Origin: an uncultured bacterium
GTDB taxonomy: Bacteria; Bacillota; Clostridia; Lachnospirales; Lachnospiraceae
NCBI GenBank assembly: GCA_947643595.1
Contig: CANRWP010000004.1
Location: 19,643-83,642 of the forward strand
Reading direction: 5' to 3'
DNA: 64,000 nt
This document shows, one piece after another, positions 1 to 8,781 of the stretch. Position numbers and translations under genes: made by a program. The notes beneath the pieces were generated by a model. It was not told the DNA's origin. It did no database searches and worked only from the letters and a program-made list of their open reading frames with translations. The first letter of the stretch is position 1; each line of letters opens with the position of its first letter.

Positions 1-1
1 G

Positions 2-3000
2 CCGGATTCCCTGCGCGCGATCGATACCTATTCTTTCTATGACTGTGCGTCCTTAAAGTCAGTTACTTTCACGGGAAATTCCCAGCTGCAGGAGATCGGA
101 CCCTCCGCCTTTGAGGACTGCAGAAGTATGGTGAATTTTACCTTTCCGGGTAATGCTACCGTCAAGGTGCTGCCGGAGAATGTATTCAAAAACTGTCAGT
201 CGTTAGAGAGTTTTACATTGCCTATCTACATTGCAGAGATTGGAGATGAGGCATTCAAAGACTGCAGGAGTTTAAAAAATATACAGTTTGCTTCCCCCTC
301 CGGCTTGACGAAGGTGGGGTTGAACGTGTTTGAAAACTGCAGTTCCATGACGGAGATCGTGTTGCCCTCTTCCATGAATACGATCGGGTACAATACTTTT
401 AAAAACTGCTCGTCGCTGAGGTTCGTGACGCTGCCGGATAATCCGTCTTTAAAGCCGATGCGATATTCCACTTTTGAGGGCTGCAGAGCTCTGGAATGGA
501 TCGATGTGCTGGGGTACGGATCGACTTTTGAAGATACGGACTACAAGTATAACGTGGAAAGCTTTAAGGCGGATGTCAGGAAGAATGAGGAAGATACTTT
601 CTATTTTATCGGAGAAGATTCCGGCTGTGCGATCCATGCCGTGACAGCGGCGCATGAGATTGCGTTTCAGTACAGAGTCAGCAAAAATTTTGAGAAGATT
701 GTCCATGATCAGACAGATGATAAGATCCGGTATACCTATCTTGTAAGTCCGGATGGTAAACTGCTGGATATCGATATTGCAGGCGGCACGCCGGAAACGG
801 TTATCATAGAAGCAAAGATCGGACCATATCCGATCACTTCTATCGGAAGCGAGTTCAGTGATGACGGCAGAGGTAATCAGGATCTGAAATCCGTTACGAT
901 CCCGAATACGATCACTGTGATAGGAGACAACGCTTTTAAGGGCTGTAATAATTTGCGGGAGGTAATTTTCCTGGAGCCGAACAATATTCAGACTATCGGT
1001 CTGGATGCCTTCAAAACGCAGGAGGGGGCTGGAGCCACTGTTACGGAACTGACTTTCTACGGTGATATCGATCTGGAGTCCATACCGTTCCAGTATGCGA
1101 TGCAGTGGGACAGCAACTATAATAATGCGAACCAGGATCGTTCCTACATTGATTTTTGTTCCGGCGACGGTACGAATATTCATGTTCGATATAATCCTGG
1201 GAAAATAGAAGGAAGCAATCCGGATTATTCACATGGCAAGCGTGAAGTGTGGAAGGTTCCGACCATCGACGTGGCAAAGATAGCATCGACAGCTTCCAAT
1301 AAGGATAATGACGATTACTATAAGTCTCTGAAAAAGGCAATGCTCGAGAGCGGATATGCGGAAGCAGATGTTGACAGTAATATGGAAACATTGGTCAAGG
1401 AGTATGATGAGAACGGGGAAATCACATCATCCAAACCTTCAGAAGATGTGATGAGAATCTTAAGGACAGCGTTTAATATTGAATTGCCGCCCGGTATTCA
1501 GAGCATTCGGAGCGAACTGTTCTCCGAGGCGACGAAGGAAAATACGGAAAAGACAACGATAGATGCGGGCAATAATTCCATAACGGTCCCGGCGGTAAAT
1601 GATGCAGCTACCGGTAACTTTAAGGCGAATACATCCGTCCGGAATATTATCATGGACGATGTGGAGGAATTGGAGCCATATACTTTCTATGGGTGTAAGA
1701 ATCTGGAGAGTGTGACAATGTACTCTTCGGAGAAAGAGGACGGAGAAAATATCGGAGATTACGCCTTTGGCCATTGTCCGGAACTGACCGGTGTCTATCT
1801 GCCGGGCAGCACGGCAGGAATTGGAAAGCGGCCTTTTGCTTCGGTTCCGAAGCTGACAGGAATAGGTTTTGTGGGCGAGACGGCTGCATCCGGTGGTAAT
1901 CCGGCGCAGAACAGAGGCGACAATTATCTCAGCGAGTATGGTATTATCTATAAACTGGAAAACGGCACGAAGGATTCTATAGTACAATGCCTGGAAGCGA
2001 GAGGCGCTTTTGAGAACGGTATCGGATCCTCCGATATAGAGGCGAAAGAGCTGGCCGGAATTAACAGCATTGCGGAAGAAGCTTTTATGAACTGTGACAA
2101 TCTGGAGCTGATCGATCTGACGGATTCGAATGTTACAAATATTCCGGAGTTCTGTTTCAGCGATTCGGATCATTTATGGAACGTATCTCTTCCGCCGACC
2201 TGTACCAGGGTGGATGATTTTGCGTTTAAAGATACGTTGCTGCGCAGGCTGCGCGTACCAAATATGTACACGATCTTCACAAACTTTGCTTTTTATGATT
2301 CGGATGAAGCGGGGAACGTGAAGCATGATGTGGAAGTTCGGACGATGAAGGGTTCTACGGCGGAAGAGCGCGCGAAGATATACAGCAAGTATGGCTGGCG
2401 GGTTTCGGATGCTTATATTAATATGATCTGCGTCACTGTGTTCCAGGATGAGAACGGGAATGTAATTGCAGAGCGGCGTGTCGAAGAAGGTGAAGCGGTA
2501 GAAGAGCCTACGGAAGAAGAGTGGGCAGCGTATTTTGAAAAATATCCTGAATTTAAGGATATGATATTTACAAGATGGTCTCCCGCCAATTATACGCCTG
2601 CAAGCAAGGAAGAAAATTATGTGACGGCAATTTTTTCCGATGAGGTGACGTATTATCATGTACGATTTGTAAACGATAATCTGTCGGTTCTTATGGAAGA
2701 AGATGTGATGAGCGGCAAGAGAACGCCGATTCCGCAGACACCGACATCGGCTCAGAATCCGGGTGCATCCTTCAGAGGATGGTTGTCGGATCCCCAGGGA
2801 CAGAGCCCCTATGATCCGATCACCTGCGACGTGACGTTTATGGCGAGCTATAACAGTGGAGGCGGATCGCAGAGCGGGAATGATCCGAATAACCCAAACA
2901 ACCCAAACAACCCGAATGATCCGAATAACCCGAATAATCCAAACAATCCGAACAATCCGGGGAACAACGGGGGCAATAACAACAATAATAATAATAATAA

Positions 3001-3943
3001 CAATAACAACAATTCCAATAAGGAGAAATATACCCTTACCGTTGTAAACGGTTCCGGTTCCGGTACTTATGAAGAAGGAACTACTGTGGTAATAGCGGCA
3101 AATTCAGCCAATACAGGGTATGAGTTTTACAATTGGACGTCCTCGGAGAGCGATACGAATTTTGCCAGCAAGACGATGGCTGCGACATCCTTTACCATGC
3201 CGAAGAAAAATCTGACGGTTACTGCGAACTACAGGGTGAAGAGCGAGACAGGCAACAGTATTACTTCTAAGAGGACACCGGGAACGATAACCTCGTCGCC
3301 GGCTTCCAACACCGGTTCGGTGAATAAGCCGAACACCAGCAGTAATAGCAGTAATACCGGAGGCAACAGCGGAAGCTCGGTGCAGGTGAGCAGGCCCGGT
3401 ATTTCCGATACAAATGTTGCATCGGCAACGGTAAACGGTTCCACGGATAATTTTGTTGTCAAGGTGACGGAGGATGGGCAGGCTACCATGGCAGTGGCCG
3501 AGGCGCTCCGGAATGAGTATGGAAGCCTGGAGAACGTTCACTACTTTGCGATGGATATCTCACTGTACGACGCGACGGGCACAAAGAAAATAACGGATAC
3601 AAATGGTCTTTCCGTGACAGTAACCCTGCCTTTGCCGGATGAACTGCGGCAGTATGGCGGAAATAATAAAGTGGGTGCAGTGACAGGCGGAAATAATCTG
3701 GAGAAATTGAATGCACGGTTTACCACGGTAAACGGTGTTCCCTGTGTGACGTTTACGGCGACGCATTTCTCACCGTATACGATTTATGTAGATACGGCAA
3801 ATCTTTCAGAGGGGGCTTACGATATCACGCCGAAGACAGGAGATGCTATCCATCCGAAATGGTTTCTGGCGATTGGCCTGGCAATGTTCTCGGCGGTATT
3901 GTTCCTGAAGAAGGATAAGAAGACAAATCCTGGGATAGCATGA
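2..3943 (+). CDS. BspA-type leucine-rich-repeat surface protein, 5' end outside window
   Basis: The reading frame is open from base 2, so the gene starts upstream of the window; the ATG at 128 is internal, because the residues before it already form a BspA-type repeat (SFYDCASLKSVTF, AFEDC). LRR_5-type repeats with the AFKDC/VFENC signature fill roughly the first 330 visible residues and recur around 1640-1870 and 2040-2300. Then come two beta-rich InlB/Flg_new-like repeats (about 2640-2850 and 3025-3237), separated by a Pro-Asn linker and an Asn run. The C-terminus has a PKTGD motif (3830-3844), a hydrophobic segment and a KKDKK tail, which reads as a variant sortase anchor. The protein is probably wall-attached and faces outward. 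BspA-type proteins often bind host or matrix ligands, but the ligand here is unknown. A hairpin terminator follows. Confidence 0.9.
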   Translation, partial: PDSLRAIDTYSFYDCASLKSVTFTGNSQLQEIGPSAFEDCRSMVNFTFPGNATVKVLPENVFKNCQSLESFTLPIYIAEIGDEAFKDCRSLKNIQFASPSGLTKVGLNVFENCSSMTEIVLPSSMNTIGYNTFKNCSSLRFVTLPDNPSLKPMRYSTFEGCRALEWIDVLGYGSTFEDTDYKYNVESFKADVRKNEEDTFYFIGEDSGCAIHAVTAAHEIAFQYRVSKNFEKIVHDQTDDKIRYTYLVSPDGKLLDIDIAGGTPETVIIEAKIGPYPITSIGSEFSDDGRGNQDLKSVTIPNTITVIGDNAFKGCNNLREVIFLEPNNIQTIGLDAFKTQEGAGATVTELTFYGDIDLESIPFQYAMQWDSNYNNANQDRSYIDFCSGDGTNIHVRYNPGKIEGSNPDYSHGKREVWKVPTIDVAKIASTASNKDNDDYYKSLKKAMLESGYAEADVDSNMETLVKEYDENGEITSSKPSEDVMRILRTAFNIELPPGIQSIRSELFSEATKENTEKTTIDAGNNSITVPAVNDAATGNFKANTSVRNIIMDDVEELEPYTFYGCKNLESVTMYSSEKEDGENIGDYAFGHCPELTGVYLPGSTAGIGKRPFASVPKLTGIGFVGETAASGGNPAQNRGDNYLSEYGIIYKLENGTKDSIVQCLEARGAFENGIGSSDIEAKELAGINSIAEEAFMNCDNLELIDLTDSNVTNIPEFCFSDSDHLWNVSLPPTCTRVDDFAFKDTLLRRLRVPNMYTIFTNFAFYDSDEAGNVKHDVEVRTMKGSTAEERAKIYSKYGWRVSDAYINMICVTVFQDENGNVIAERRVEEGEAVEEPTEEEWAAYFEKYPEFKDMIFTRWSPANYTPASKEENYVTAIFSDEVTYYHVRFVNDNLSVLMEEDVMSGKRTPIPQTPTSAQNPGASFRGWLSDPQGQSPYDPITCDVTFMASYNSGGGSQSGNDPNNPNNPNNPNDPNNPNNPNNPNNPGNNGGNNNNNNNNNNNNNSNKEKYTLTVVNGSGSGTYEEGTTVVIAANSANTGYEFYNWTSSESDTNFASKTMAATSFTMPKKNLTVTANYRVKSETGNSITSKRTPGTITSSPASNTGSVNKPNTSSNSSNTGGNSGSSVQVSRPGISDTNVASATVNGSTDNFVVKVTEDGQATMAVAEALRNEYGSLENVHYFAMDISLYDATGTKKITDTNGLSVTVTLPLPDELRQYGGNNKVGAVTGGNNLEKLNARFTTVNGVPCVTFTATHFSPYTIYVDTANLSEGAYDITPKTGDAIHPKWFLAIGLAMFSAVLFLKKDKKTNPGIA
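2882..3015 (+). repeat. 9-bp Pro-Asn-Asn/Asp codon repeats followed by an AAT/AAC run
   Basis: About nine copies of a 9-bp unit (CCN AAY AAY, some with GAT) are followed by a Gly/Asn patch and a run of 13 or so Asn codons. The DNA is repetitive enough to change length by slippage in multiples of three bases, which would lengthen or shorten the linker between the surface repeats without breaking the frame. Confidence 0.85.
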
Positions 3944-3954
3944 TGATTTTTGTG

Positions 3955-3990
3955 CAGGAAAGCTGGAGGTCCATTCAGCTTTCCTGTTTT
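3955..3990 (+). terminator. Rho-independent terminator after the LRR surface protein
   Basis: A perfect 11-bp stem (CAGGAAAGCTG with CAGCTTTCCTG) and a 10-base loop is followed by TTTT. It lies 12 bases after the stop codon. Confidence 0.85.
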
Positions 3991-4016
3991 GAACGTTTCA
4001 AAATAGGGGGCCGAAT

Positions 4017-4862
4017 ATGAAGAGAAAAGTATGGATAGGCTGCGGCGTGTTGGTTCTGGCCGTTGCGGTATGGATTGGGGCAAGAAATATAAATGCGACG
4101 GCGGAGACAGAAATCACGGATGAGGAGAATGTGGTTTCCGTTCTTGCGTCGGGAGGGGATTCAACAGAGGAATTACCGGAGGACTCCCTGGAAGAACTGG
4201 AAGCGGCAGAGGAAGCCGCAGAAGTCGGTGAAAACAGCGTGGCGGACGATTCGGAGGAAGGGCTTCTTTATCGAATTGAAACGTCAGCTGTAAATAATAT
4301 GGGGATGGTGCCGATCGTCAACGGAAGTGCTATCGTGCTGTTGGATGGCAGTTATGCGAAAACGTATCAGGGAGATTATGAACCGCAGGAGATGGATGCA
4401 TTTGCCTTAAAGGTGGAAAATGAGGCGGCAAAAGCATCATCTAATGGGAAGATCGGCGAGTGGGCTTTTTACAGAGAAGCCATGTTGAAGAAATTTGAGT
4501 TTCCGGGAGGAGTAACGTCTATCGAGAAGTTTGCCTTTGCCAGAAGTAATCTGAGCAGTGTGGTGATTCCGGAGGGTGTTACCAGCATCGGCTACGGTGC
4601 TTTTTATCATTGTGATTCACTTTCCGAGGTTTCGATACCGGACAGCGTCACAACGATCGAAGAGAATGCTTTTTCCCATACACTCTGGCTCAAAAACTGG
4701 ATGGCGGGAGGAGATGAGAGTGAAAACGAATCAGAAAATTCAGGTTCTTCCGATTTTCTCATTGTCGGAGATGGCATACTGCTTGCCTATCGCGGCAGTG
4801 AGGGAAATCCTGTGCTTCCGGAAGAGGTGAAGAGTGTTGTTCCCGGAGCACTAGGAGAATAA
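4017..4862 (+). CDS. Secreted BspA-type leucine-rich-repeat protein, apparently cut short
   Basis: The 281-residue protein begins with a typical export signal (MKRKVWIGCGVLVLAVAVWI, then an Ala/Asn-rich end). An acidic Glu-rich stretch covers about residues 30-80. A few LRR_5 repeats lie at about 140-220 (EFPGGVTSIEKFAFARSNL, VTSIGYGAFYHCDSL). The C-terminus stops inside what looks like the next repeat (VVPGALGE), and there is no wall anchor. Its end overlaps the opposing subtilisin-like gene by 12 bp. The chosen ATG follows AGGGGG. Either a short secreted LRR protein or the remnant of a longer one; it shares its repeat type with the upstream gene and may be a duplicate. Confidence 0.8.
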   Translation: MKRKVWIGCGVLVLAVAVWIGARNINATAETEITDEENVVSVLASGGDSTEELPEDSLEELEAAEEAAEVGENSVADDSEEGLLYRIETSAVNNMGMVPIVNGSAIVLLDGSYAKTYQGDYEPQEMDAFALKVENEAAKASSNGKIGEWAFYREAMLKKFEFPGGVTSIEKFAFARSNLSSVVIPEGVTSIGYGAFYHCDSLSEVSIPDSVTTIEENAFSHTLWLKNWMAGGDESENESENSGSSDFLIVGDGILLAYRGSEGNPVLPEEVKSVVPGALGE

Positions 4863-5774
4863 CATTGCAACAGGATCGATCATTCCATAGCCCTGCTGAT
4901 TCCAGGCTTCGCCTAAGTTGCGGGCTGTCTGCAGCAGACGTCTCTTACAGTATTCATTGGATTCCACCGGGTTCTTCTCGAAAAACAGTGCGCAGCACCC
5001 GGATACGATGGCGGTTGCCATAGAACTGCCGCTTTTTTTACAATAGTATTTGTCAAATATTGTTTTTCCCCGATATGGAGCCGCCTTGCAGGAGACGATT
5101 TCCGTACCGGGGGCGACTATATCAGGTTTTCTGTAGATATCTGAGACTTCACCTCTGCCGGAATAAAGCTGGCAGGGATGTCCGAAACGATAACTTTCCC
5201 GTCCTTCATGGCAGCCGACAGTAATAATGTTGCGATTCATTCCAAGCATGGAAATGCTGCCGCTTGCCGGTCCGCTGTTTCCCGCCGCACAGATGATCAT
5301 AATACCCTGATACCAGGCTTCGTTTAACAATTCTCGTATCTTGTTATATTCCTGTTTTTCATATCCTTTTCCGGTACCGATCGAAATGTTCAGCACACGA
5401 ATATGGTAAATATCTTTGACATCCAGTATCCACTCCATTGCCTCAGCCATCTTTTCCACACTGCCATCCCCTCTTTTGTCCAAAATTTTTCCGACGATCA
5501 AACGGGCATCCGGCACAATCCCTGCATAGATTCCTTCTGAAGATTTCCCGCTTCCTGCGATACTTCCACACACATGAGTCCCGTGCCCGTAATCATCATA
5601 AGGCGTATTTCTTCCTCCTATAAAATCCCGGAAAGCGAGAACAGACCCTGTCAAATCCGGATGCTTATGGTCGATACCGCTGTCCAGCACAGCAACAGTT
5701 ACAGGTGTTCTCTCAGAGATTTCATTTCTTTTTTCCAAAGTGTACAGTCCAAGTTGATTTCTGACTCTGTTCAT
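4851..5774 (-). CDS. Subtilisin-like S8 serine peptidase without signal peptide
   Basis: A 307-residue S8 peptidase with the full catalytic set: Asp in VAVLDSGID (about residue 31), His in GHGTHVCGS (about 65), oxyanion Asn in AAGNSG and Ser in SGSSMATA (about 250). There is no signal peptide, only about 25 residues before the catalytic domain, and no C-terminal anchor. This resembles intracellular subtilisins more than exported ones. The ATG is preceded by only a weak ribosome site. It converges on the LRR gene with a 12-bp overlap. The substrate is unknown. Confidence 0.9.
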   Translation of the reverse strand: MNRVRNQLGLYTLEKRNEISERTPVTVAVLDSGIDHKHPDLTGSVLAFRDFIGGRNTPYDDYGHGTHVCGSIAGSGKSSEGIYAGIVPDARLIVGKILDKRGDGSVEKMAEAMEWILDVKDIYHIRVLNISIGTGKGYEKQEYNKIRELLNEAWYQGIMIICAAGNSGPASGSISMLGMNRNIITVGCHEGRESYRFGHPCQLYSGRGEVSDIYRKPDIVAPGTEIVSCKAAPYRGKTIFDKYYCKKSGSSMATAIVSGCCALFFEKNPVESNEYCKRRLLQTARNLGEAWNQQGYGMIDPVAMLFS

Positions 5775-5973
5775 ACCGTATTAAAAAATCTTTTTTACTA
5801 TCATAATCAGAAACTCCTTGTTCGGAGTTTGTACGCTTATATTTTCCTTTGAAGCGGATAGTTCCTTGATAATTGCATAGACTTTACACTTTTAATATGG
5901 TATACTTATTAAACGCAGCGGATTTGTATGGGAATAGTGAACCTTGAGTAGAAATATGATTCGGGAGGTAGAT

Positions 5974-6462
5974 ATGACATTAACGAAAGACGATTTGCAG
6001 GCGATTTCCGATCTGGTCGATGAAAGATTGGAAATAAAGCTGGATGAGAAATTTAAGAAGGAACTTAAACCAATAAAAGATGACATAGGTGACTTAAAAA
6101 GTGATGTGAAAATACTTAGGAGCGATGTACAGGACTTGAAAGTAAGAGTAGGGATACTGGAAGCAGATGTATGTGGTTTAAAGAGCGACATGCAGGACTT
6201 GAAGAGCGATGTGAAGGTACTGAAGGGCGATGTACAGGGTCTGAAGGGCGATGTGAAGGTACTGAAGAGCGATGTACAGGGTCTGAAAGGCAGCGTAGAT
6301 ATACTCCAGGTAAAAGTCGACAGAAATACGAGGATGTTGAAAGATGTAGATATCAATCTGAGAAATGTAAAATACATTGGCATCAAAAAATTTGCCAGGC
6401 TGCAGGACGGTATGGATACGGTGACGGAGATACTGAGGATGAACGATTTAATACCGCGTTAA
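5974..6462 (+). CDS. Heptad-repeat coiled-coil protein
   Basis: A 162-residue protein made almost wholly of a predicted coiled coil. Residues 30-110 are regular seven-residue units of the form LKSDVxx/LKGDVxx, with Leu and Val at the core positions. The tail is basic and ends KFARLQDGMDTVTEILRMNDLIPR. No signal peptide or membrane segment is seen. The ATG at 5974 is chosen because GGGAGGT sits just upstream; TTG 5944 and ATG 5956 are in frame but poorly served. A smaller protein with the same design lies at 44209-44520 on the minus strand. Function unknown. Confidence 0.75.
   Translation: MTLTKDDLQAISDLVDERLEIKLDEKFKKELKPIKDDIGDLKSDVKILRSDVQDLKVRVGILEADVCGLKSDMQDLKSDVKVLKGDVQGLKGDVKVLKSDVQGLKGSVDILQVKVDRNTRMLKDVDINLRNVKYIGIKKFARLQDGMDTVTEILRMNDLIPR
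6199..6282 (+). repeat. Two tandem 42-bp repeats inside the coiled-coil gene
   Basis: Units 6199-6240 and 6241-6282 differ at three bases. Each encodes two heptads. Degenerate copies continue on both sides (about 6091-6300). The in-frame repeat could lengthen or shorten the coil by two heptads at a time. Confidence 0.85.
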
Positions 6463-6474
6463 AAGTTGGAGACC

Positions 6475-6519
6475 AAAAAAGTGTGAAGTCTGTGGAATGA
6501 TCAAGACTTGCACTTTTTT
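6475..6519 (+). terminator. Terminator after the coiled-coil gene
   Basis: AAAAAAGTG-GAAGTCT pairs with AGACTTG-CACTTTTTT, a near-perfect stem with an A tract before and a T tract after, so it can work in both directions. Confidence 0.8.
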
Positions 6520-6545
6520 GTTGCCTTTTTTGGTAAATTTGATGA

Positions 6546-6575
6546 TTGACATAAAAGTGTACGATTGTATACAAT
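6546..6575 (+). promoter_or_regulatory. SigA-type promoter with palindromic GntR operator
   Basis: TTGACA (6546-6551) and TACAAT (6570-6575) are 18 bp apart. The -10 box lies inside a perfect 12-bp palindrome, ATTGTATACAAT (6564-6575). A TTGTATACAA core is also the centre of the known Bacillus GntR operator, and a regulator of that family is encoded in this operon (8079-8756). I infer autoregulation of the citrate synthase operon. Confidence 0.7.
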
Positions 6576-6646
6576 AATACAAATAAGATGGCGTTGATAT
6601 ATGAACAGTCATGCCATATCTCTGACAGAAAGGCAGGTACATAAAG

Positions 6647-8068
6647 ATGTCTGATTTTTATAATGGAGATATTTTTACAAACAGACCCATCACGATGAAT
6701 GAAAACAATAATCTGCTTGAAATTGAGGAGCATATGTACATACTGGACGATGTGAAAAAGCCCAATGTGTTCCGCAACATGTTTCCTTATTCCGAGGTGC
6801 CGAAAATCCCGTTTAACGACAGGATCGTGCCCCACAATATGCCGCGGGAGATCTGGATCACCGATACCACATTCCGGGACGGACAACAGTCGAGGGCGCC
6901 TTACACAACGGAGCAGATCGTGAAGATATATGATTATCTGCACAAACTGGGCGGGCCGAAAGGATTGATTCGTGCCAGTGAATTTTTTCTGTACAGCAAG
7001 AAAGACAGGGATGCAGTCTATCAGTGCATGGAGAGGGGGTATGAGTTCCCGGAAGTGACGAGCTGGATCCGCGCGTCTAAAGAAGACTTTAAGCTGGTCA
7101 AAGAAATCGGCATGAAGGAGACTGGCATTCTGGTAAGTTGTTCCGATTATCATATATTTATGAAATTGAAGATGACCAGACGGCAGGCGATGGAGCACTA
7201 TCTGAATGTGATACGGGACTGTCTGGAGGAGGGCATTAGCCCCAGGTGTCATCTGGAAGATATCACGAGAGCGGATATTTACGGCTATGTGGTACCGTTC
7301 TGCCTGGAGCTGATGAAGCTGATGGAACAGTATAAGATACCGGTCAAAGTGCGCGCCTGCGATACGATGGGCTACGGCGTGAACTACCCGGGGGCGGTAA
7401 TTCCCCGGTCCGTGCAGGGGATCATCTATGCGATCTATAAACACGCCGGTGTGCCCAGCGAACTGATAGAGTGGCACGGACATAACGATTTTTATAAGGC
7501 TGTCAGCAATTCTACAACAGCGTGGCTCTACGGCTGCTGCGGCGTGAATACGTCATTGTTTGGTGTCGGTGAGCGGACCGGCAATACGCCGTTAGAGGCG
7601 ATGGTGTTTGAGTACGCTCAGCTGAAAGGCAGTCTGGATGGTATGGAGACGGCTGTCATCACAGAGTTGGCAGAGTATTATGAAAAGGAGATCGGCTATC
7701 AGATCCCGCCGAGAACCCCTTTTGTCGGGAAGAATTTCAATGTGACAAGAGCAGGCATTCATGCCGACGGGCTCCTGAAAAACGAGGAGATCTACAATAT
7801 ATTTGATACAGAGAAATTTTTGAACAGGCCGGTGCTGTGTGCAGTATCCAACACTTCCGGGCTTGCGGGGATCGCTCACTGGATCAACACTTATTACAGG
7901 CTGAGAGAGGACAGGCAGGTGGACAAGACAAGTGAGCTGGTAAAAAATGTGAAGATATGGGTGGATGAGCAGTATGCGGAAGGGCGCGTCACCGTTTTGA
8001 CGGACGACGAGCTGGTGAGCGTGATTGACGAGGAATGTAATAAGCTTGGAATCGATCTGGTAAAGTGA
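6647..8068 (+). CDS. Probable Re-citrate synthase (HMGL/isopropylmalate synthase family)
   Basis: A 473-residue member of the pyruvate-carboxylase/HMGL-like TIM-barrel family. Visible motifs are the divalent-metal Asp and Arg in TTFRDGQQSRAPYT (about residue 75), the metal-binding pair in WHGHND (about 280) and GVGERTGNTPLE. These fit citrate, homocitrate or isopropylmalate synthases. Directly downstream lie a regulator and NADP isocitrate dehydrogenase, so forming citrate from acetyl-CoA and oxaloacetate (the Re-type enzyme known from Clostridium kluyveri) fits best. The pathway would run towards 2-oxoglutarate and glutamate. No aconitase gene is in the window. Homocitrate synthase is the main alternative. 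Confidence 0.75.
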   Translation: MSDFYNGDIFTNRPITMNENNNLLEIEEHMYILDDVKKPNVFRNMFPYSEVPKIPFNDRIVPHNMPREIWITDTTFRDGQQSRAPYTTEQIVKIYDYLHKLGGPKGLIRASEFFLYSKKDRDAVYQCMERGYEFPEVTSWIRASKEDFKLVKEIGMKETGILVSCSDYHIFMKLKMTRRQAMEHYLNVIRDCLEEGISPRCHLEDITRADIYGYVVPFCLELMKLMEQYKIPVKVRACDTMGYGVNYPGAVIPRSVQGIIYAIYKHAGVPSELIEWHGHNDFYKAVSNSTTAWLYGCCGVNTSLFGVGERTGNTPLEAMVFEYAQLKGSLDGMETAVITELAEYYEKEIGYQIPPRTPFVGKNFNVTRAGIHADGLLKNEEIYNIFDTEKFLNRPVLCAVSNTSGLAGIAHWINTYYRLREDRQVDKTSELVKNVKIWVDEQYAEGRVTVLTDDELVSVIDEECNKLGIDLVK

Positions 8069-8078
8069 AGAGGGAAAA

Positions 8079-8756
8079 ATGGGAAAGTATGATGTAAAAA
8101 ATGAGGTGACGGACAAATATTCCCTGCGCGGGAGAGTTTTTCACAAGCTCAGGGATGATATTTTGAGCGGTAAGTATAAGGAGCATGAAGAGTTAAAGGA
8201 AGTGGCCATCGGAGAGGAGTTGGGAGTGTCGAGAACCCCCGTCAGAGAAGCATTCAGACAGCTGGAACTGGAGGGACTGATCCAGATCATTCCGAACAAG
8301 GGTGCTTTTGTGACCGGCATCACAGTCAAGGATGTCAAGGACATCTACATGATCCGCTCCAAGCTGGAAGGGCTCTGTGCCAGGTGGGCGACAGAGCATA
8401 TCACGAAAGAACAGATGGAAGAGATGGAGGAGAATGTCTATCTCACAGAATTTCATACAAAAAAGGGGCATATGGATCAGATCGCTGAGCTGGATAACCG
8501 TTTTCATGATATACTGTATGAGGCATGCAATTCCAAGATGCTGGAGCATCTGCTGAAGGATTACCATAATTACGTGCTGCGGGTGAGAAAAAAGAGCCTT
8601 GCTACTGACAGGGCAAGCGTTTCCAACAATGAACACCGCCTGATCATGGAGGCGATCCGGGACAAGGACGCGGACAGGGCGGAGGAGCTGGCCAACGCGC
8701 ATATGATCAAAGCGTTTCAGAATATGGTGGAGAGCGGAATTTATCAGGATTATTAA
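8079..8756 (+). CDS. GntR-family regulator, FadR/FCD subfamily
   Basis: A 225-residue protein with an N-terminal winged helix ([20 protein letters not shown], then [20 protein letters not shown]) and an all-helical C-terminal FCD ligand domain from about residue 85. Metal or ligand residues of that domain are suggested by [11 protein letters not shown] and [10 protein letters not shown]. It lies between citrate synthase and isocitrate dehydrogenase with 10- and 25-base gaps, so it is in the operon. The likely site is the palindrome on the operon's own promoter, and the ligand may be a TCA-type acid (inference). Confidence 0.9.
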   Translation: MGKYDVKNEVTDKYSLRGRVFHKLRDDILSGKYKEHEELKEVAIGEELGVSRTPVREAFRQLELEGLIQIIPNKGAFVTGITVKDVKDIYMIRSKLEGLCARWATEHITKEQMEEMEENVYLTEFHTKKGHMDQIAELDNRFHDILYEACNSKMLEHLLKDYHNYVLRVRKKSLATDRASVSNNEHRLIMEAIRDKDADRAEELANAHMIKAFQNMVESGIYQDY

Positions 8757-8781
8757 AATAAAGGTGAAAGGAGAAGAGAGT

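Noticed and set aside
449..1183. Long minus-strand open frame opposite the first LRR gene (and similar ones opposite many genes)
   Set aside because: It lies wholly opposite a clear coding frame, has an odd amino acid make-up, lacks a ribosome site and matches no family I know.
6091..6300. Possible CRISPR or minisatellite array
   Set aside because: The repeats are contiguous, in frame and encode heptads of one protein; there are no spacers.
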